Assembly: GCA_045125245.1 (NCBI GenBank)
Contig: JBGVNF010000029.1
Coordinates: 1 to 54,988 of the forward strand
DNA length: 54,988 nucleotides
Reading direction: 5' to 3'
Source: SVEL01 sp045125245
Lineage (GTDB): Bacteria > Bacillota > Clostridia > Lachnospirales > Lachnospiraceae
In this document: positions 15,073 to 23,131 of the stretch, one piece after another
Numbering within the stretch: position 1 is the first letter of the stretch
Layout: each line of letters begins with the position of its first letter
Notes under the pieces: model-generated
Told to the model about the DNA's origin: nothing
The model's database searches: none
Seen by the model: only the letters and a program-made list of their open reading frames with translations
Position numbers and translations under genes: made by a program

Positions 15073-16136
15073 GCAAGCCCCTCCTTATATTGCTTGTCTA
15101 GTTTATCTGCAAGCTGTTCCTGCTTGTTTGGGTACAAATGAGAGTAAGTATTAAGTGTCGTCTCGATTTTCTCATGTCCTAAACGTTCTGCAATCTCCAA
15201 AGGAGAAAAGCCCATTTCCACAAGCATTGACGCATGACTATGGCGTAAATCATGTATTCTGATTCGCTTTACACCACTTCCCTTAATTCCTCGTTCCATT
15301 TCATGTTCCAAGTAATATTTTGTAATCGGAAAAAGCCTATCCTCGTCCTGTACGCCATACATACTATTCAGATAATCTTGTAAATCTACCGCAAGAAATT
15401 GTGGAATAGTAATAACCCTCTTACTTTTGGGTGTTTTCGGCTCTGTAATAACATCTCTTCCACCCATGCGCTGATAAGATTTAGTGATACTAATCGTCCG
15501 CTTCTGAAAGTCAACATCAGAAACCACAAGGGCAAGCAATTCTCCCATACGCATTCCCGTCCAAAACAATGTCATAAATGCCATATAAGATTGTTGCTTG
15601 TTCATCACAACATCAATAAACTGCTCAAATTCTTCTTTTGTCCAAAACTGCATTTCATCAGCTTTCCCTTTTCCCATGCTTCCTGCTTTTCTGCATGGAT
15701 TATTTGGTAAATCATAATACTTAACCGCATAATTGAAAATCGCCGCCAGTTGATTGTTAATGGTTCTAAGATAAGTCGGTGCATAGCCCTGTTGCATTAG
15801 TTCATTCTGCCATTTTCTAATATCAGCGGCTTTAATCTCATTCAGTTTCATCTTTCCAAAATATGGGAGTAGCTTCAAATCAATGAGATATTTCTTCGTT
15901 CTCATAGTGTGTTCACGCAATCTTGTTTCCATATCTGCATAATAAATTTTAATGAAATCCTCAAATAGCATATTAAAATCAGCCTGCTGTGTCACAAGAA
16001 AATTTCTTAACCATTCCTCGGCTTCTCTTTTCGTGTTAAAGCCTCGTTTGGTTGATTTCTTTCTATTTCCCTGCCAATCGGTGTAACGATACTGTATCAG
16101 CCATTTACCCGTCTTAACGTCTCTTTCCGCTTTCAA
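15069..16136 (-). CDS. int: Tyrosine site-specific integrase
   Basis: 355 residues. An N-terminal arm-binding AP2-like domain (about 1-50, WLIQYRYTDWQGNRKKSTKR) precedes a SAM-like core-binding domain (about 55-150) and the catalytic domain. All catalytic residues are visible: Arg196 (TGMRMGEL), a Lys in the beta-hairpin near 237-240, His295-x-x-Arg298 (HDLRHSH), His321 (LGHEKIET) and the nucleophile Tyr331 (LNTYSHLY). It should recombine the guaA-tail cores at 10948 and 17184, with the GTACTCA pairs as likely arm sites. It is preceded by the excisionase-like gene and followed by an overlapping RHH gene. It is the only integrase in the window. Confidence 0.93.
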   Translation of the reverse strand: MKAERDVKTGKWLIQYRYTDWQGNRKKSTKRGFNTKREAEEWLRNFLVTQQADFNMLFEDFIKIYYADMETRLREHTMRTKKYLIDLKLLPYFGKMKLNEIKAADIRKWQNELMQQGYAPTYLRTINNQLAAIFNYAVKYYDLPNNPCRKAGSMGKGKADEMQFWTKEEFEQFIDVVMNKQQSYMAFMTLFWTGMRMGELLALVVSDVDFQKRTISITKSYQRMGGRDVITEPKTPKSKRVITIPQFLAVDLQDYLNSMYGVQDEDRLFPITKYYLEHEMERGIKGSGVKRIRIHDLRHSHASMLVEMGFSPLEIAERLGHEKIETTLNTYSHLYPNKQEQLADKLDKQYKEGLA

Positions 16137-16139
16137 TCA

Positions 16140-16352
16140 TCATTCCCCCTTTACCGCTGGCTCACAAGTTCCAAAGCCGTACCATTTCTTCTCCAAATAA
16201 CGACGAGGACACTTTCCTGCTACGGTAATATATCCCTCTTTGGAAAGTTCACTGTTTAACTGACGAATTATCTTATAGGATTGTCCCTTAGATATTCCAA
16301 GTGCTTCTGCAAGTTCAGAAGCGGTAATGTAGGTTTTTTGTTCTGTAACCAT
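16140..16352 (-). CDS. Excisionase-like helix-turn-helix protein
   Basis: 70 residues. ITASELAEALGISKGQSYKIIRQL (in part; about 9-32) is a MerR/Xis-type winged helix-turn-helix, and the C-terminus PRRYLEKKWYG is characteristic of small proteins encoded directly before integrases in clostridial elements. It lies 3 bases upstream of int in the same direction. Likely role: directing the integrase toward excision or controlling its transcription. The position supports this; binding is not shown. Confidence 0.75.
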   Translation of the reverse strand: MVTEQKTYITASELAEALGISKGQSYKIIRQLNSELSKEGYITVAGKCPRRYLEKKWYGFGTCEPAVKGE

Positions 16353-16375
16353 ATTATTTCTCCTTTTATTTTTTC

Positions 16376-16502
16376 TTAAAATTAAGTATTTATTCTTAAT
16401 TTTAATTGTATTATATTTATTTCATGTCGTTTTGTCAATTAAGAATATTTGTTTTATTTTAAGTATTATGATAAAATTATTGATATGTACATATGTTGTA
16501 CA
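16376..16502. promoter_or_regulatory. Divergent control region with inverted repeats
   Basis: Between the leftward excisionase-integrase unit and the rightward XRE gene lies a perfect 11-bp inverted repeat TTAAAATTAAG/CTTAATTTTAA (16376-16386 and 16395-16405). Two copies of the palindrome TGTACA follow (16486-16491 and 16497-16502). These are candidate operators for the XRE protein at 16539 or the HTH protein at 16352. Confidence 0.5.
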
Positions 16503-16538
16503 GTGCTTAAAACAATTTCATAGTAGGAGAATTACAAT

Positions 16539-17102
16539 ATGCAAGTAGGAGAACGCATAAAAAGAATAAGAGAATTTAGACAAATAAAGCAAAAAGACCT
16601 CGGTATCGCTATTGGTTATCCACCCAAAAGTGCCGCTGTCCGTATTGCTCAATATGAAAGTTGTTCAGTATCTCCCAAAAAAGATACTGCTATTGCTATT
16701 GCAAAAATATTGAATTGTAACTATATTAACATCTATGACGGAGATACTTTAGGAGGAGCAGAGCGCATTATGCAAGACCTCTTTTGGTTGGAAGAAGCTG
16801 TCGGCGGTTCTTTATCCATTTTTCAACTTCAAAAGTATAACGATAAAAACGATAATCGCCTGGCATATGGTATGTATAACGACACTAAATATAATGGTGT
16901 ATTTCCACCTGTTGCAATCGCTCTAAATTATAATCTAATTAACAATTTCATGCGTGAATGGGCAATCCGTTTTCAAGAATTGTCTAACAAAGAAATAACT
17001 CGTGAAGAATATTTCGAATGGAAAATAAATTGGCCTTTCACCTGTGATGACGGCGGCAGATTTGAGCCGTCCATTCGCTGGCGAAAAGCCAATAAACAAT
17101 AG
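16539..17102 (+). CDS. XRE-family regulator with C-terminal extension
   Basis: 187 residues. The N-terminal HTH (about 1-65: VGERIKRIREFRQIKQKDLG) is a clear XRE domain. The C-terminal 110 residues have no recognised motif and may sense a signal or mediate dimerisation. The start has GGAGAAT upstream. It is divergent from the excisionase-integrase genes and ends six bases before the unit 2 right-end repeats (17108), so it is the outermost gene. It is the likely master switch for excision; this rests on position. Confidence 0.8.
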   Translation: MQVGERIKRIREFRQIKQKDLGIAIGYPPKSAAVRIAQYESCSVSPKKDTAIAIAKILNCNYINIYDGDTLGGAERIMQDLFWLEEAVGGSLSIFQLQKYNDKNDNRLAYGMYNDTKYNGVFPPVAIALNYNLINNFMREWAIRFQELSNKEITREEYFEWKINWPFTCDDGGRFEPSIRWRKANKQ

Positions 17103-17107
17103 TATTT

Positions 17108-17125
17108 GTACTCAATTTGTACTCA
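17108..17125 (+). repeat. Paired GTACTCA, unit 2 right-end arm sites
   Basis: GTACTCA occurs at 17108-17114 and 17119-17125 with an 11-base period, the same heptamer and orientation as at 11062-11079. This ties the two ends to one integrase. Confidence 0.65.
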
Positions 17126-17137
17126 AAAAGCAAAGAA

Positions 17138-17177
17138 AAACGCCACAAACCCGCATAAATACTGGTTTGTGGCGTTT
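17138..17177 (-). terminator. Element-end hairpin with conserved loop (unit 2 right end)
   Basis: A perfect 14-bp stem AAACGCCACAAACC/GGTTTGTGGCGTTT encloses CGCATAAATACT. On the minus strand it follows the guaA-like stop and ends in GGCGTTTTTCTTT, a strong rho-independent terminator. The loop GCATAAATACT equals that at 10917-10927, while the stems share little sequence. Confidence 0.7.
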
Positions 17178-17183
17178 ATTTTT

Positions 17184-17195
17184 TTATTCAAACTC
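17184..17195 (-). other. Attachment-site core: guaA 3'-end copy 2
   Basis: The minus strand reads GAGTTTGAATAA, Glu-Phe-Glu-stop, sharing 11 bases with the end of guaA. It is the junction between the unit 2 right end and the unit 3 left end (attR of unit 2). Confidence 0.68.
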
Positions 17196-17283
17196 CCTAC
17201 AGGTCAAGTTATTTCCTGTGGTTTAGTGGATTTTTGCTTTCAGAAACAGCGTCTTCTCGTCTATTTCTTTTTATTATTTTCAG

Positions 17284-17328
17284 TTTTCAAAATTTCAGGT
17301 ATCATTTGGGTATCACGAATGGGTATCA
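17284..17328 (+). repeat. Unit 3 left-end module: TTTTCAAAATTTC plus three GGTATCA
   Basis: The 13-mer at 17284-17296 is identical to that at 11048. GGTATCA follows at 17298-17304, 17309-17315 and 17322-17328 (periods 11 and 13). Offsets from the guaA-tail copy (89 and 103 bases) equal those of unit 2, but the heptamer differs, suggesting a different cognate integrase. Confidence 0.62.
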
Positions 17329-17378
17329 ATGTGCCTACTGGTATTATGACTCTGATGCGAAAAATGGACAAGGATTTT

Positions 17379-18632
17379 TTACTTTCTACCGCAACACTTT
17401 TTATACTTCTTTCCAGAACCGCAAGGACATGGATCGTTAGGATATATTTTCTTTTCTACACTTACAGCCTTTCCACCCAATCCATTTGGATAAAGAGATG
17501 TCGCAATAGTATCCGCATTACTTTCTAAATCAACCGGTATCCCCATCTCTTTTAATTGTGATGCTGCATCTCTTAGCATTGTAGCTGCATGAGAACTTCC
17601 CGGCACGATTGTAGGCATTCCGCCAGCTAGTTCTCTTCTTATCAGTTCATTTGGCTTATGACCTCTGTTTTCTTTCATTCTTGTGTTGTTATGAGCATCC
17701 ATAAGCAATCCCAAAAACTCATTTATTTGCTTTTCACTCTTAAATACCAAATCTGCATCTGACATTTTACTAATCACATCCGCCGGAGATTCCCCCTCGT
17801 AGCTGTTTGCCCATACCTGTAGACACCACGAAACAGCCTGCTCATATGGTAAATCCAGTTTCCGCATAAAAAAAGTTTGTAATTTTTTATATGCCAATGA
17901 ACTTTCTTCATATCCTATTCTACAAATTTTTTCAATCTGCTGTACCGATGGTATATAAAAATCTTTATCCATTTGGCTATCCAATAGATATCCCACTTCA
18001 TCATTCTCCAGTATTGGTATATGTATAAACAATCCTTTTGAAGAATAAATCGGATCATCCTTCGGCCAATCTTGTAATCCCAAGCTTCTCATCGGGAAAA
18101 TACACGATTCCACAATATCTACGGGCATTTCCCATAGCATAGCAATCATTTCATCTATGGTATCCTTAACCTTTAATTTGTATAACTCATAAATAACTTC
18201 CACCGGAGCGATTCCATAATAGTTTATGAAAAAGTGCACGCATTTCATCATCCATCCTTTTTTGTATTGATCTGATTCCAAAGCTTCATCATCAATCCTC
18301 TTGAAAACAGCAGATACCTCTTCAAACACACAGAATCTGTCCGACATCTCGTCAAAAGCACCCAGCCAGTACATATGCAGCTGCATACTATCCACTACAT
18401 CATTTATAGAAATATCCTGCGGTACGTCACATGCTTTGCGAAAAAGAAACATTTGCTCCTTGGTCAAACATGCCAATCTGCTTCGAAGCATATCCTCTGC
18501 ACAGAAACAATCAAGAATCCTCTCTATCAGTGCAGCTTTACGAAGTCCTGAACATTTTCTTAATTCAAAACTTCTCGCCTGATCCAACAACTGTTCTTTT
18601 GTATATTCTTCTAAATGCTCTTTTAATAACAT
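17379..18632 (-). CDS. SEC-C motif protein with SAP/Rho-N-like N-terminus
   Basis: 417 residues from the ATG at 18632, which has GGAGGAAAC upstream; the ATG at 18668 has none. The N-terminus (about 1-45, YTKEQLLDQARSFELRK) resembles a SAP or Rho-N helix-extended-helix nucleic-acid-binding domain. The C-terminus is a SEC-C zinc motif (NDPCPCGSGKKYKKCC, about 400-415), as in SecA and many accessory proteins. The helical centre is unrecognised. It is the last gene of the leftward run from RM system 2, 54 bases after the AlbA_2 gene. Function unknown; the context suggests defence cargo. Confidence 0.7.
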   Translation of the reverse strand: MLLKEHLEEYTKEQLLDQARSFELRKCSGLRKAALIERILDCFCAEDMLRSRLACLTKEQMFLFRKACDVPQDISINDVVDSMQLHMYWLGAFDEMSDRFCVFEEVSAVFKRIDDEALESDQYKKGWMMKCVHFFINYYGIAPVEVIYELYKLKVKDTIDEMIAMLWEMPVDIVESCIFPMRSLGLQDWPKDDPIYSSKGLFIHIPILENDEVGYLLDSQMDKDFYIPSVQQIEKICRIGYEESSLAYKKLQTFFMRKLDLPYEQAVSWCLQVWANSYEGESPADVISKMSDADLVFKSEKQINEFLGLLMDAHNNTRMKENRGHKPNELIRRELAGGMPTIVPGSSHAATMLRDAASQLKEMGIPVDLESNADTIATSLYPNGLGGKAVSVEKKIYPNDPCPCGSGKKYKKCCGRK

Positions 18633-18686
18633 ATAGTTTCCTCCAATGCAGTTCAATTCTTCAGACATTATACCGTTTAACTTTTA

Positions 18687-20210
18687 TTACAACTCTATAA
18701 ACTCATATCTACCTGATCCATAACCAGTTACTTTCTTAATTACTTTTGCAGCCTTCATCGCATTCATAACATTTGTTGCTTTTGATTTCGAGCAACTTAA
18801 CCATTCCTGAACATTTGCCTGTCCAAATGGAACGCCTGTACCACATGCACAAAATACCTGTTCAATATTCTTGATAAACTTATCTGTTATTTCCGCTTCT
18901 CTGAATAATGGCATATATTTTTCAAAAGTGTTGCTTACTTTCTGAGCATTATTGATTACTTTTCCAGCCGCATTGCTTACTTCTTTAAGAGTGTTGCACA
19001 TATTTTTCGTAGCATTGCTTACTTTTTCCTGAGTGTTGCTTACTTTTCTGAACATTGTAACCTTTATACCATCACCGAATTCTTCAATGAGCGGTTCTGA
19101 TAATCCATACTCTGTGCATCTATTATATAGCCTTGGAATTCCTGTTCCCCATGATTCAATAATATGCATATAATGAAATGCCTCTGCAATAGCTTCATTC
19201 CTGCATCTTGATTTGCCCATTTTTGCTGTCGCTATATCAAGACCTCCATATAACATTCCCGGTGACAACACTTCAATCCTATCATCAAATATGCACACCT
19301 GTACACAAGCTTCATCAAGATAGCTTCTATGAACCACGGCATTTGCAACCATCTCTCTGATAGCTTTTGTAGGCAATTCGTATTCCTCACTTCTGTATAC
19401 ACCGTTAATTTCTGCACCTAAGTTAATATGTCTTAATATAAAATGGTACGCATCATCTACCTGTTCATATATCGGTCCCGTGAATTCTTTTTGATCTATA
19501 AATATATCTCTTGTAGTACCTTTGAACAATGCGCACTGAACCTTCGCATTTCTATTCTTATTATCTGTCATAAGTTCAAATGCATTTGTAACGCTAAATT
19601 TTTTTCCAGACTTACTAAGCACTCCAAAATCTTCCAGCTTTTCAAGCGTCATATCCTTTACTTCTGCTTTTTCATCCTCAGATTTACAAGCTTCTAGTGC
19701 AATACGCTTCATTTCTTTACATAAATGCAACGCTTTCTTTTCATCATATTCTTTCCCAATACAGAGCATCTTATCATAGGACAGATTCTGCCCTTCAATC
19801 TCTAATTCCTTTAACTTTCTTGCATCTGCTGGTCTACTTGTCCCATTTATTCTAATATATGCGGTTGTTTCTTTGCCTTTACTTGCAATATAGTATGGTC
19901 TGAATTTACCCGGAACAACCTCTACCTCAAGAACAGTTTTCCCTTCTAAGGTTCTCATTGTAATATCCGGATCTATCTGCGGTGTACATGCATCAGAAAT
20001 CATATTAGAAATACTATCTGACAACTTAAATGGATTCTGTTCCCCAATACCATAAACGATATTGGTTTCATCTTCAATTCCAACAATAACTTTGCCACCG
20101 GATGTATTGGAAAACGCAATAATATCCTTAAGAAATTTTTCATGATTCCCCGGTATTTCTCTTTTGTATTCTATATTTTTATCTTCACCAAAATATTCTT
20201 TTTCTACCAT
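18687..20210 (-). CDS. AlbA_2 / Schlafen-type putative DNA-binding protein
   Basis: 507 residues from the ATG at 20210 (GGAAAGGTGG upstream). The N-terminus (EDKNIEYKREIPGNHEKFLK, then AFSNTSGGKVIVGIED, about 8-55) is the AlbA_2/divergent AAA-4 domain, and the middle (MVANAVVHRSYLDEACVQV and ESWGTGIPRLYNRC) is the matching C-terminal ATPase-like region of the same family. The C-terminal about 90 residues include Val-Ser-Asn repeats (KVSNTQEKVSNATKNM) and a winged-helix-like end. Proteins of this family are frequent partners of type I RM loci. It begins 35 bases after kwaB, so it may belong to that operon. Role unproven. Confidence 0.75.
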   Translation of the reverse strand: MVEKEYFGEDKNIEYKREIPGNHEKFLKDIIAFSNTSGGKVIVGIEDETNIVYGIGEQNPFKLSDSISNMISDACTPQIDPDITMRTLEGKTVLEVEVVPGKFRPYYIASKGKETTAYIRINGTSRPADARKLKELEIEGQNLSYDKMLCIGKEYDEKKALHLCKEMKRIALEACKSEDEKAEVKDMTLEKLEDFGVLSKSGKKFSVTNAFELMTDNKNRNAKVQCALFKGTTRDIFIDQKEFTGPIYEQVDDAYHFILRHINLGAEINGVYRSEEYELPTKAIREMVANAVVHRSYLDEACVQVCIFDDRIEVLSPGMLYGGLDIATAKMGKSRCRNEAIAEAFHYMHIIESWGTGIPRLYNRCTEYGLSEPLIEEFGDGIKVTMFRKVSNTQEKVSNATKNMCNTLKEVSNAAGKVINNAQKVSNTFEKYMPLFREAEITDKFIKNIEQVFCACGTGVPFGQANVQEWLSCSKSKATNVMNAMKAAKVIKKVTGYGSGRYEFIEL

Positions 20211-20245
20211 ATATCCACCTTTCCTTTTATTTTTAAACATAACAA

Positions 20246-21175
20246 TTATAGTGATAACTGTGTCACATTATTTGCTTCAAGCAATTCTTTGGTTTCATCA
20301 TCCTTAAACACTTTAAAACACAAATATCTAAGTAACAATGAAACTTCCTCGTCATTCTTAAATACAAATTTTCCGTCATCATTTACTTCAATTTTTAACA
20401 TACTTGCAACCTTTTTACGCTTTGTTTTATTCTTAATACGCTCAACTCGCTCTCTTTTTAGAGTGATAAAGGTCCTCGGAGACTTATATGCTCTCGCCAT
20501 CTGTTCAAATTCTTCTATATTGTCAAATGCATCAATCGAAACAATTTCTTCAAGTGCTTTATTTTTAACCTTTTGCATAGTTTTCTCAATATTAAACAAA
20601 TCTTCAAATTTATAATTAAAAGAATACATCACTTCATCTACAACTATGCAATCTGTATCCATATGTAATTTACATACTTCATCTGACATTTCAGCCAATT
20701 CACTATTGTCATCAAATGTAAACACAGCACTGCGCTTATTCTTTAAATTAATAATAGGATTTGCCATTTTTAAAAATATAAGTGATTTTGCACTATTACT
20801 TGCCGGTGTTCCCTCCAAAACATATCCGTGATATTTTCCTTCCACCTTTTCATCTGAAGCATCTGCAATATCCCTAACAAAATAGTCCCATTGTTCTTTC
20901 ACAAGTTCATTGCTTGTTTTAATTTTATCGCAAGAAACCTTTGTGTTCTCTCCTGTGTAATCTTTTATCTCTGATATTTTGCCCAGTTGATACTTAACAA
21001 TCATATTAACCAAAGACTGTGCATATTTTGGCAGATAACGATTATTCTTAAATCTAACTTTATACGCAGTATACGGATTGTTATTCCTTCTATCTATTTT
21101 GAAGAAATATAGCGCCCAGCTATATGAACTCCTTTCAATACCTTCCAACATTTCTACCAGCAATTCTTTATCCAT
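20246..21175 (-). CDS. kwaB: Kiwa-like protein KwaB (DUF4868 family)
   Basis: 309 residues, close to the usual length of KwaB. Supporting features are a mixed alpha/beta N-terminal half, a central segment VDEVMYSFNYKFEDLFNIE (about 180-198), basic stretches (KRERVERIKNKTKRKK, about 253-268) and an acidic helical C-terminus, together with a partner of KwaA type 10 bases upstream. Kiwa is a two-gene anti-phage system in which membrane KwaA and the DNA-binding effector KwaB form a complex. I recognise it by overall pattern and pairing, not by a catalytic motif, so a profile search for DUF4868 would settle it. Confidence 0.65.
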   Translation of the reverse strand: MDKELLVEMLEGIERSSYSWALYFFKIDRRNNNPYTAYKVRFKNNRYLPKYAQSLVNMIVKYQLGKISEIKDYTGENTKVSCDKIKTSNELVKEQWDYFVRDIADASDEKVEGKYHGYVLEGTPASNSAKSLIFLKMANPIINLKNKRSAVFTFDDNSELAEMSDEVCKLHMDTDCIVVDEVMYSFNYKFEDLFNIEKTMQKVKNKALEEIVSIDAFDNIEEFEQMARAYKSPRTFITLKRERVERIKNKTKRKKVASMLKIEVNDDGKFVFKNDEEVSLLLRYLCFKVFKDDETKELLEANNVTQLSL

Positions 21176-21185
21176 AACGTGCCTC

Positions 21186-21809
21186 CTAATCTAAATCAAT
21201 ATAGATATAATTATCAAAATCCCAATATTTCATATCATTATCAATTTCCACCGTTAAATTATTCTTACTTATTACCAGGCAATCTGCATATATATGTGTT
21301 CTTCCCATTCTATTTGCTTCCAAATCACATGAAAACATTTTGTACCCTTTAAATTCCAACCATATATTAGTATACACATTACTGTTTCTAATACACAAAA
21401 AAGCCAACATCACAAAATAAATTGCAAATAGAACAACACTCTTAAGCTCTGTAAAATCAAAAGCAATCATAGGCAAAATATATGCTAATAAAAATTCAGA
21501 TGATAGTTTATTCGCTCTTATAGCCCTTTTGATCTTAATTCTTGGCGGTTCATTGTTACTGCATTTATCCTTTAAAAACTGATCAATTGACATAATGCCA
21601 ACCAGCATCAGTACCAAAATTGTCAATACAACAAAAATAGCAACCCTGTTCATTTTGCATATTTTAACTATATTATAAAACAAATTATCCTCAAGTAACC
21701 AATTTTCAATCCCACTCTCAACAATACTCCATATATCAGCTACAATTATGGTTAGCCACAATGGTATAAATGACGTAATAAACATATTCCATTTAAATTT
21801 TTTATCCAT
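21186..21809 (-). CDS. kwaA: Kiwa-like membrane protein KwaA
   Basis: 207 residues. Four hydrophobic segments appear at about 9-30, 52-73, 103-120 and 122-138. A short soluble C-terminal domain (about 150-207, containing NIWLEFKGYKMFSCDLE) follows. This four-helix plan, length and position directly before a KwaB-like gene match KwaA, the membrane sensor of Kiwa. The ribosome site is GAGG five bases before the ATG. An 8-bp inverted repeat (TTATATTA/TAATATAA, 21834-21855) lies just upstream, between it and hsdS, and could mark a separate promoter or operator. The identity depends on pairing with KwaB. Confidence 0.6.
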   Translation of the reverse strand: MDKKFKWNMFITSFIPLWLTIIVADIWSIVESGIENWLLEDNLFYNIVKICKMNRVAIFVVLTILVLMLVGIMSIDQFLKDKCSNNEPPRIKIKRAIRANKLSSEFLLAYILPMIAFDFTELKSVVLFAIYFVMLAFLCIRNSNVYTNIWLEFKGYKMFSCDLEANRMGRTHIYADCLVISKNNLTVEIDNDMKYWDFDNYIYIDLD

Positions 21810-21833
21810 GTATACCTCACTTCCATTCCTATT

Positions 21834-21855
21834 TTATATTACTTTTCTAATATAA
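21834..21855. promoter_or_regulatory. Inverted repeat upstream of kwaA
   Basis: Perfect arms TTATATTA (21834-21841) and TAATATAA (21848-21855) with a six-base spacer lie in the 62-base gap between hsdS and kwaA. The repeat contains AT-rich -10-like sequence, so it may set expression of kwaAB apart from the RM genes. Confidence 0.35.
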
Positions 21856-21871
21856 ACGATAATTTAGTGGC

Positions 21872-23131
21872 TTAAACATCCATACTTAATTGTCCGTTTA
21901 ATAGTAAAGGTAACAGATAATCTCGGATATGTGTGAGTTGCCTAATTTCATTTTCAGAGGAACGGATTATTGCTTCAGATTTTGCAACTAAATCTTCATA
22001 CTCAATAATAACTTTTACAGGAGGAATTATAACAGGCATTTCATAAAGAATATCTTTTGTTATTGCCCCAAAGGTTGTTCCAGCGTTGTTAATTCTATCA
22101 AAGAACTTTTTATTGCTCTTTAGCAAATGTCTTACGAAAGAGGTATTGTTTGTTTTACCTTGAATGGATGCTAGGCCACGTCCAATGCAACAATCCTGAT
22201 AGGCAATATTCATTGTTCCAACTGGAGCACGGACACTTAACAAAATATCATTTTCTTTTGACATCCTCTTAGGATTGGTTGTATAAACCCTTGTTGTTGG
22301 AAAAAAAATACCAAAATCTGTTGAGCCCTGAAAAAATTCTATGCCATTGCCATCTTCATTATAGCTTTCTCCTTCAGGTGATTGTCCCATAGTGATATTT
22401 GCAATATCCGAAAGAGTTCCAACAGTCCAGCCTAAAGGAATGTCCATTTTCAAAATGTGATTATATGCCATTTGATTACCTGATTTTTTATATGGTTTAC
22501 CATCTTTGTCCGGGAAATCGAATTGAACAAACCAATACTCATATAACGTTTGAGCTTGTTGCTCTAAATTATCGTTTATCGCTTCATTTAACTCTATTTT
22601 TCTATCTATCTTAGAAAAGATTTCTGCGATTTCCTTTTGCTTAGAAAGTGAAGGGAGATATATGGGCATATCTTTTATTGCATCTAAGGATAATGTGAAT
22701 CTTTGACCACTTCCGGTTGCATTTAATTCAAAATATTTTTGAACAAACTTCGTATGGAAAAAGGCGTTAAGATATTTACCACTCAACTTGCATTCGTTTG
22801 GTGTAATCAATGCACAATGATAACCCAAAATGACATTATCAAAATCATCTGCAATATAGGTCGCTACACCAATGTCATATTTCGTTTCACTATCTTTTGT
22901 TATAGCAACTTGACCTTTTTTTAAAGCAAATCTGTCTATTTCGCTTTGCTTTGCAGTTGCTTTCATAAAAGAGCCTGCTTTTCTTTCTGTAATCGCCCAG
23001 TTATAATAAACATCAACAAAATTACAAAGTGATACCTCAATCTCGTTATCTTGAATTTTTTTATCAACACCACTAATCTCAACTTCAGCAATATCTTTTA
23101 ACTTTACATAAGAAAATATTTCTTTACTCAT
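21872..23131 (-). CDS. hsdS: Type I restriction-modification specificity subunit HsdS (system 2)
   Basis: 419 residues with two target-recognition domains. The first ends in the spacer LSKQKEIAEIFSKIDRKIEL (about 160-179). The second starts with IPLGWTVGTLSDIANITMGQSP (in part; about 231 on) and ends near 370, followed by a helical tail (RQLTHIRDYLLPLLLNGQL, about 398-416). It overlaps the end of hsdM by 8 bases. It has little resemblance to system 1 HsdS, so the two systems should recognise different sequences. Confidence 0.92.
   Translation of the reverse strand: MSKEIFSYVKLKDIAEVEISGVDKKIQDNEIEVSLCNFVDVYYNWAITERKAGSFMKATAKQSEIDRFALKKGQVAITKDSETKYDIGVATYIADDFDNVILGYHCALITPNECKLSGKYLNAFFHTKFVQKYFELNATGSGQRFTLSLDAIKDMPIYLPSLSKQKEIAEIFSKIDRKIELNEAINDNLEQQAQTLYEYWFVQFDFPDKDGKPYKKSGNQMAYNHILKMDIPLGWTVGTLSDIANITMGQSPEGESYNEDGNGIEFFQGSTDFGIFFPTTRVYTTNPKRMSKENDILLSVRAPVGTMNIAYQDCCIGRGLASIQGKTNNTSFVRHLLKSNKKFFDRINNAGTTFGAITKDILYEMPVIIPPVKVIIEYEDLVAKSEAIIRSSENEIRQLTHIRDYLLPLLLNGQLSMDV

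Larger units (their letters stand above)
10948..17195. mobile_element. Unit 2: 6.2-kb integrative element inserted at a guaA-type site
   Basis: It is bounded by two guaA-tail copies and has GTACTCA pairs just inside both ends. It carries a tyrosine integrase, an excisionase-like HTH, two XRE regulators, three RHH/MobC-like proteins, a RepA-like ATPase and a repeat-rich region. This is the gene set of a small integrative mobilisable element, except that no relaxase is encoded. Transfer, if any, would need a relaxase in trans. Confidence 0.7.
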
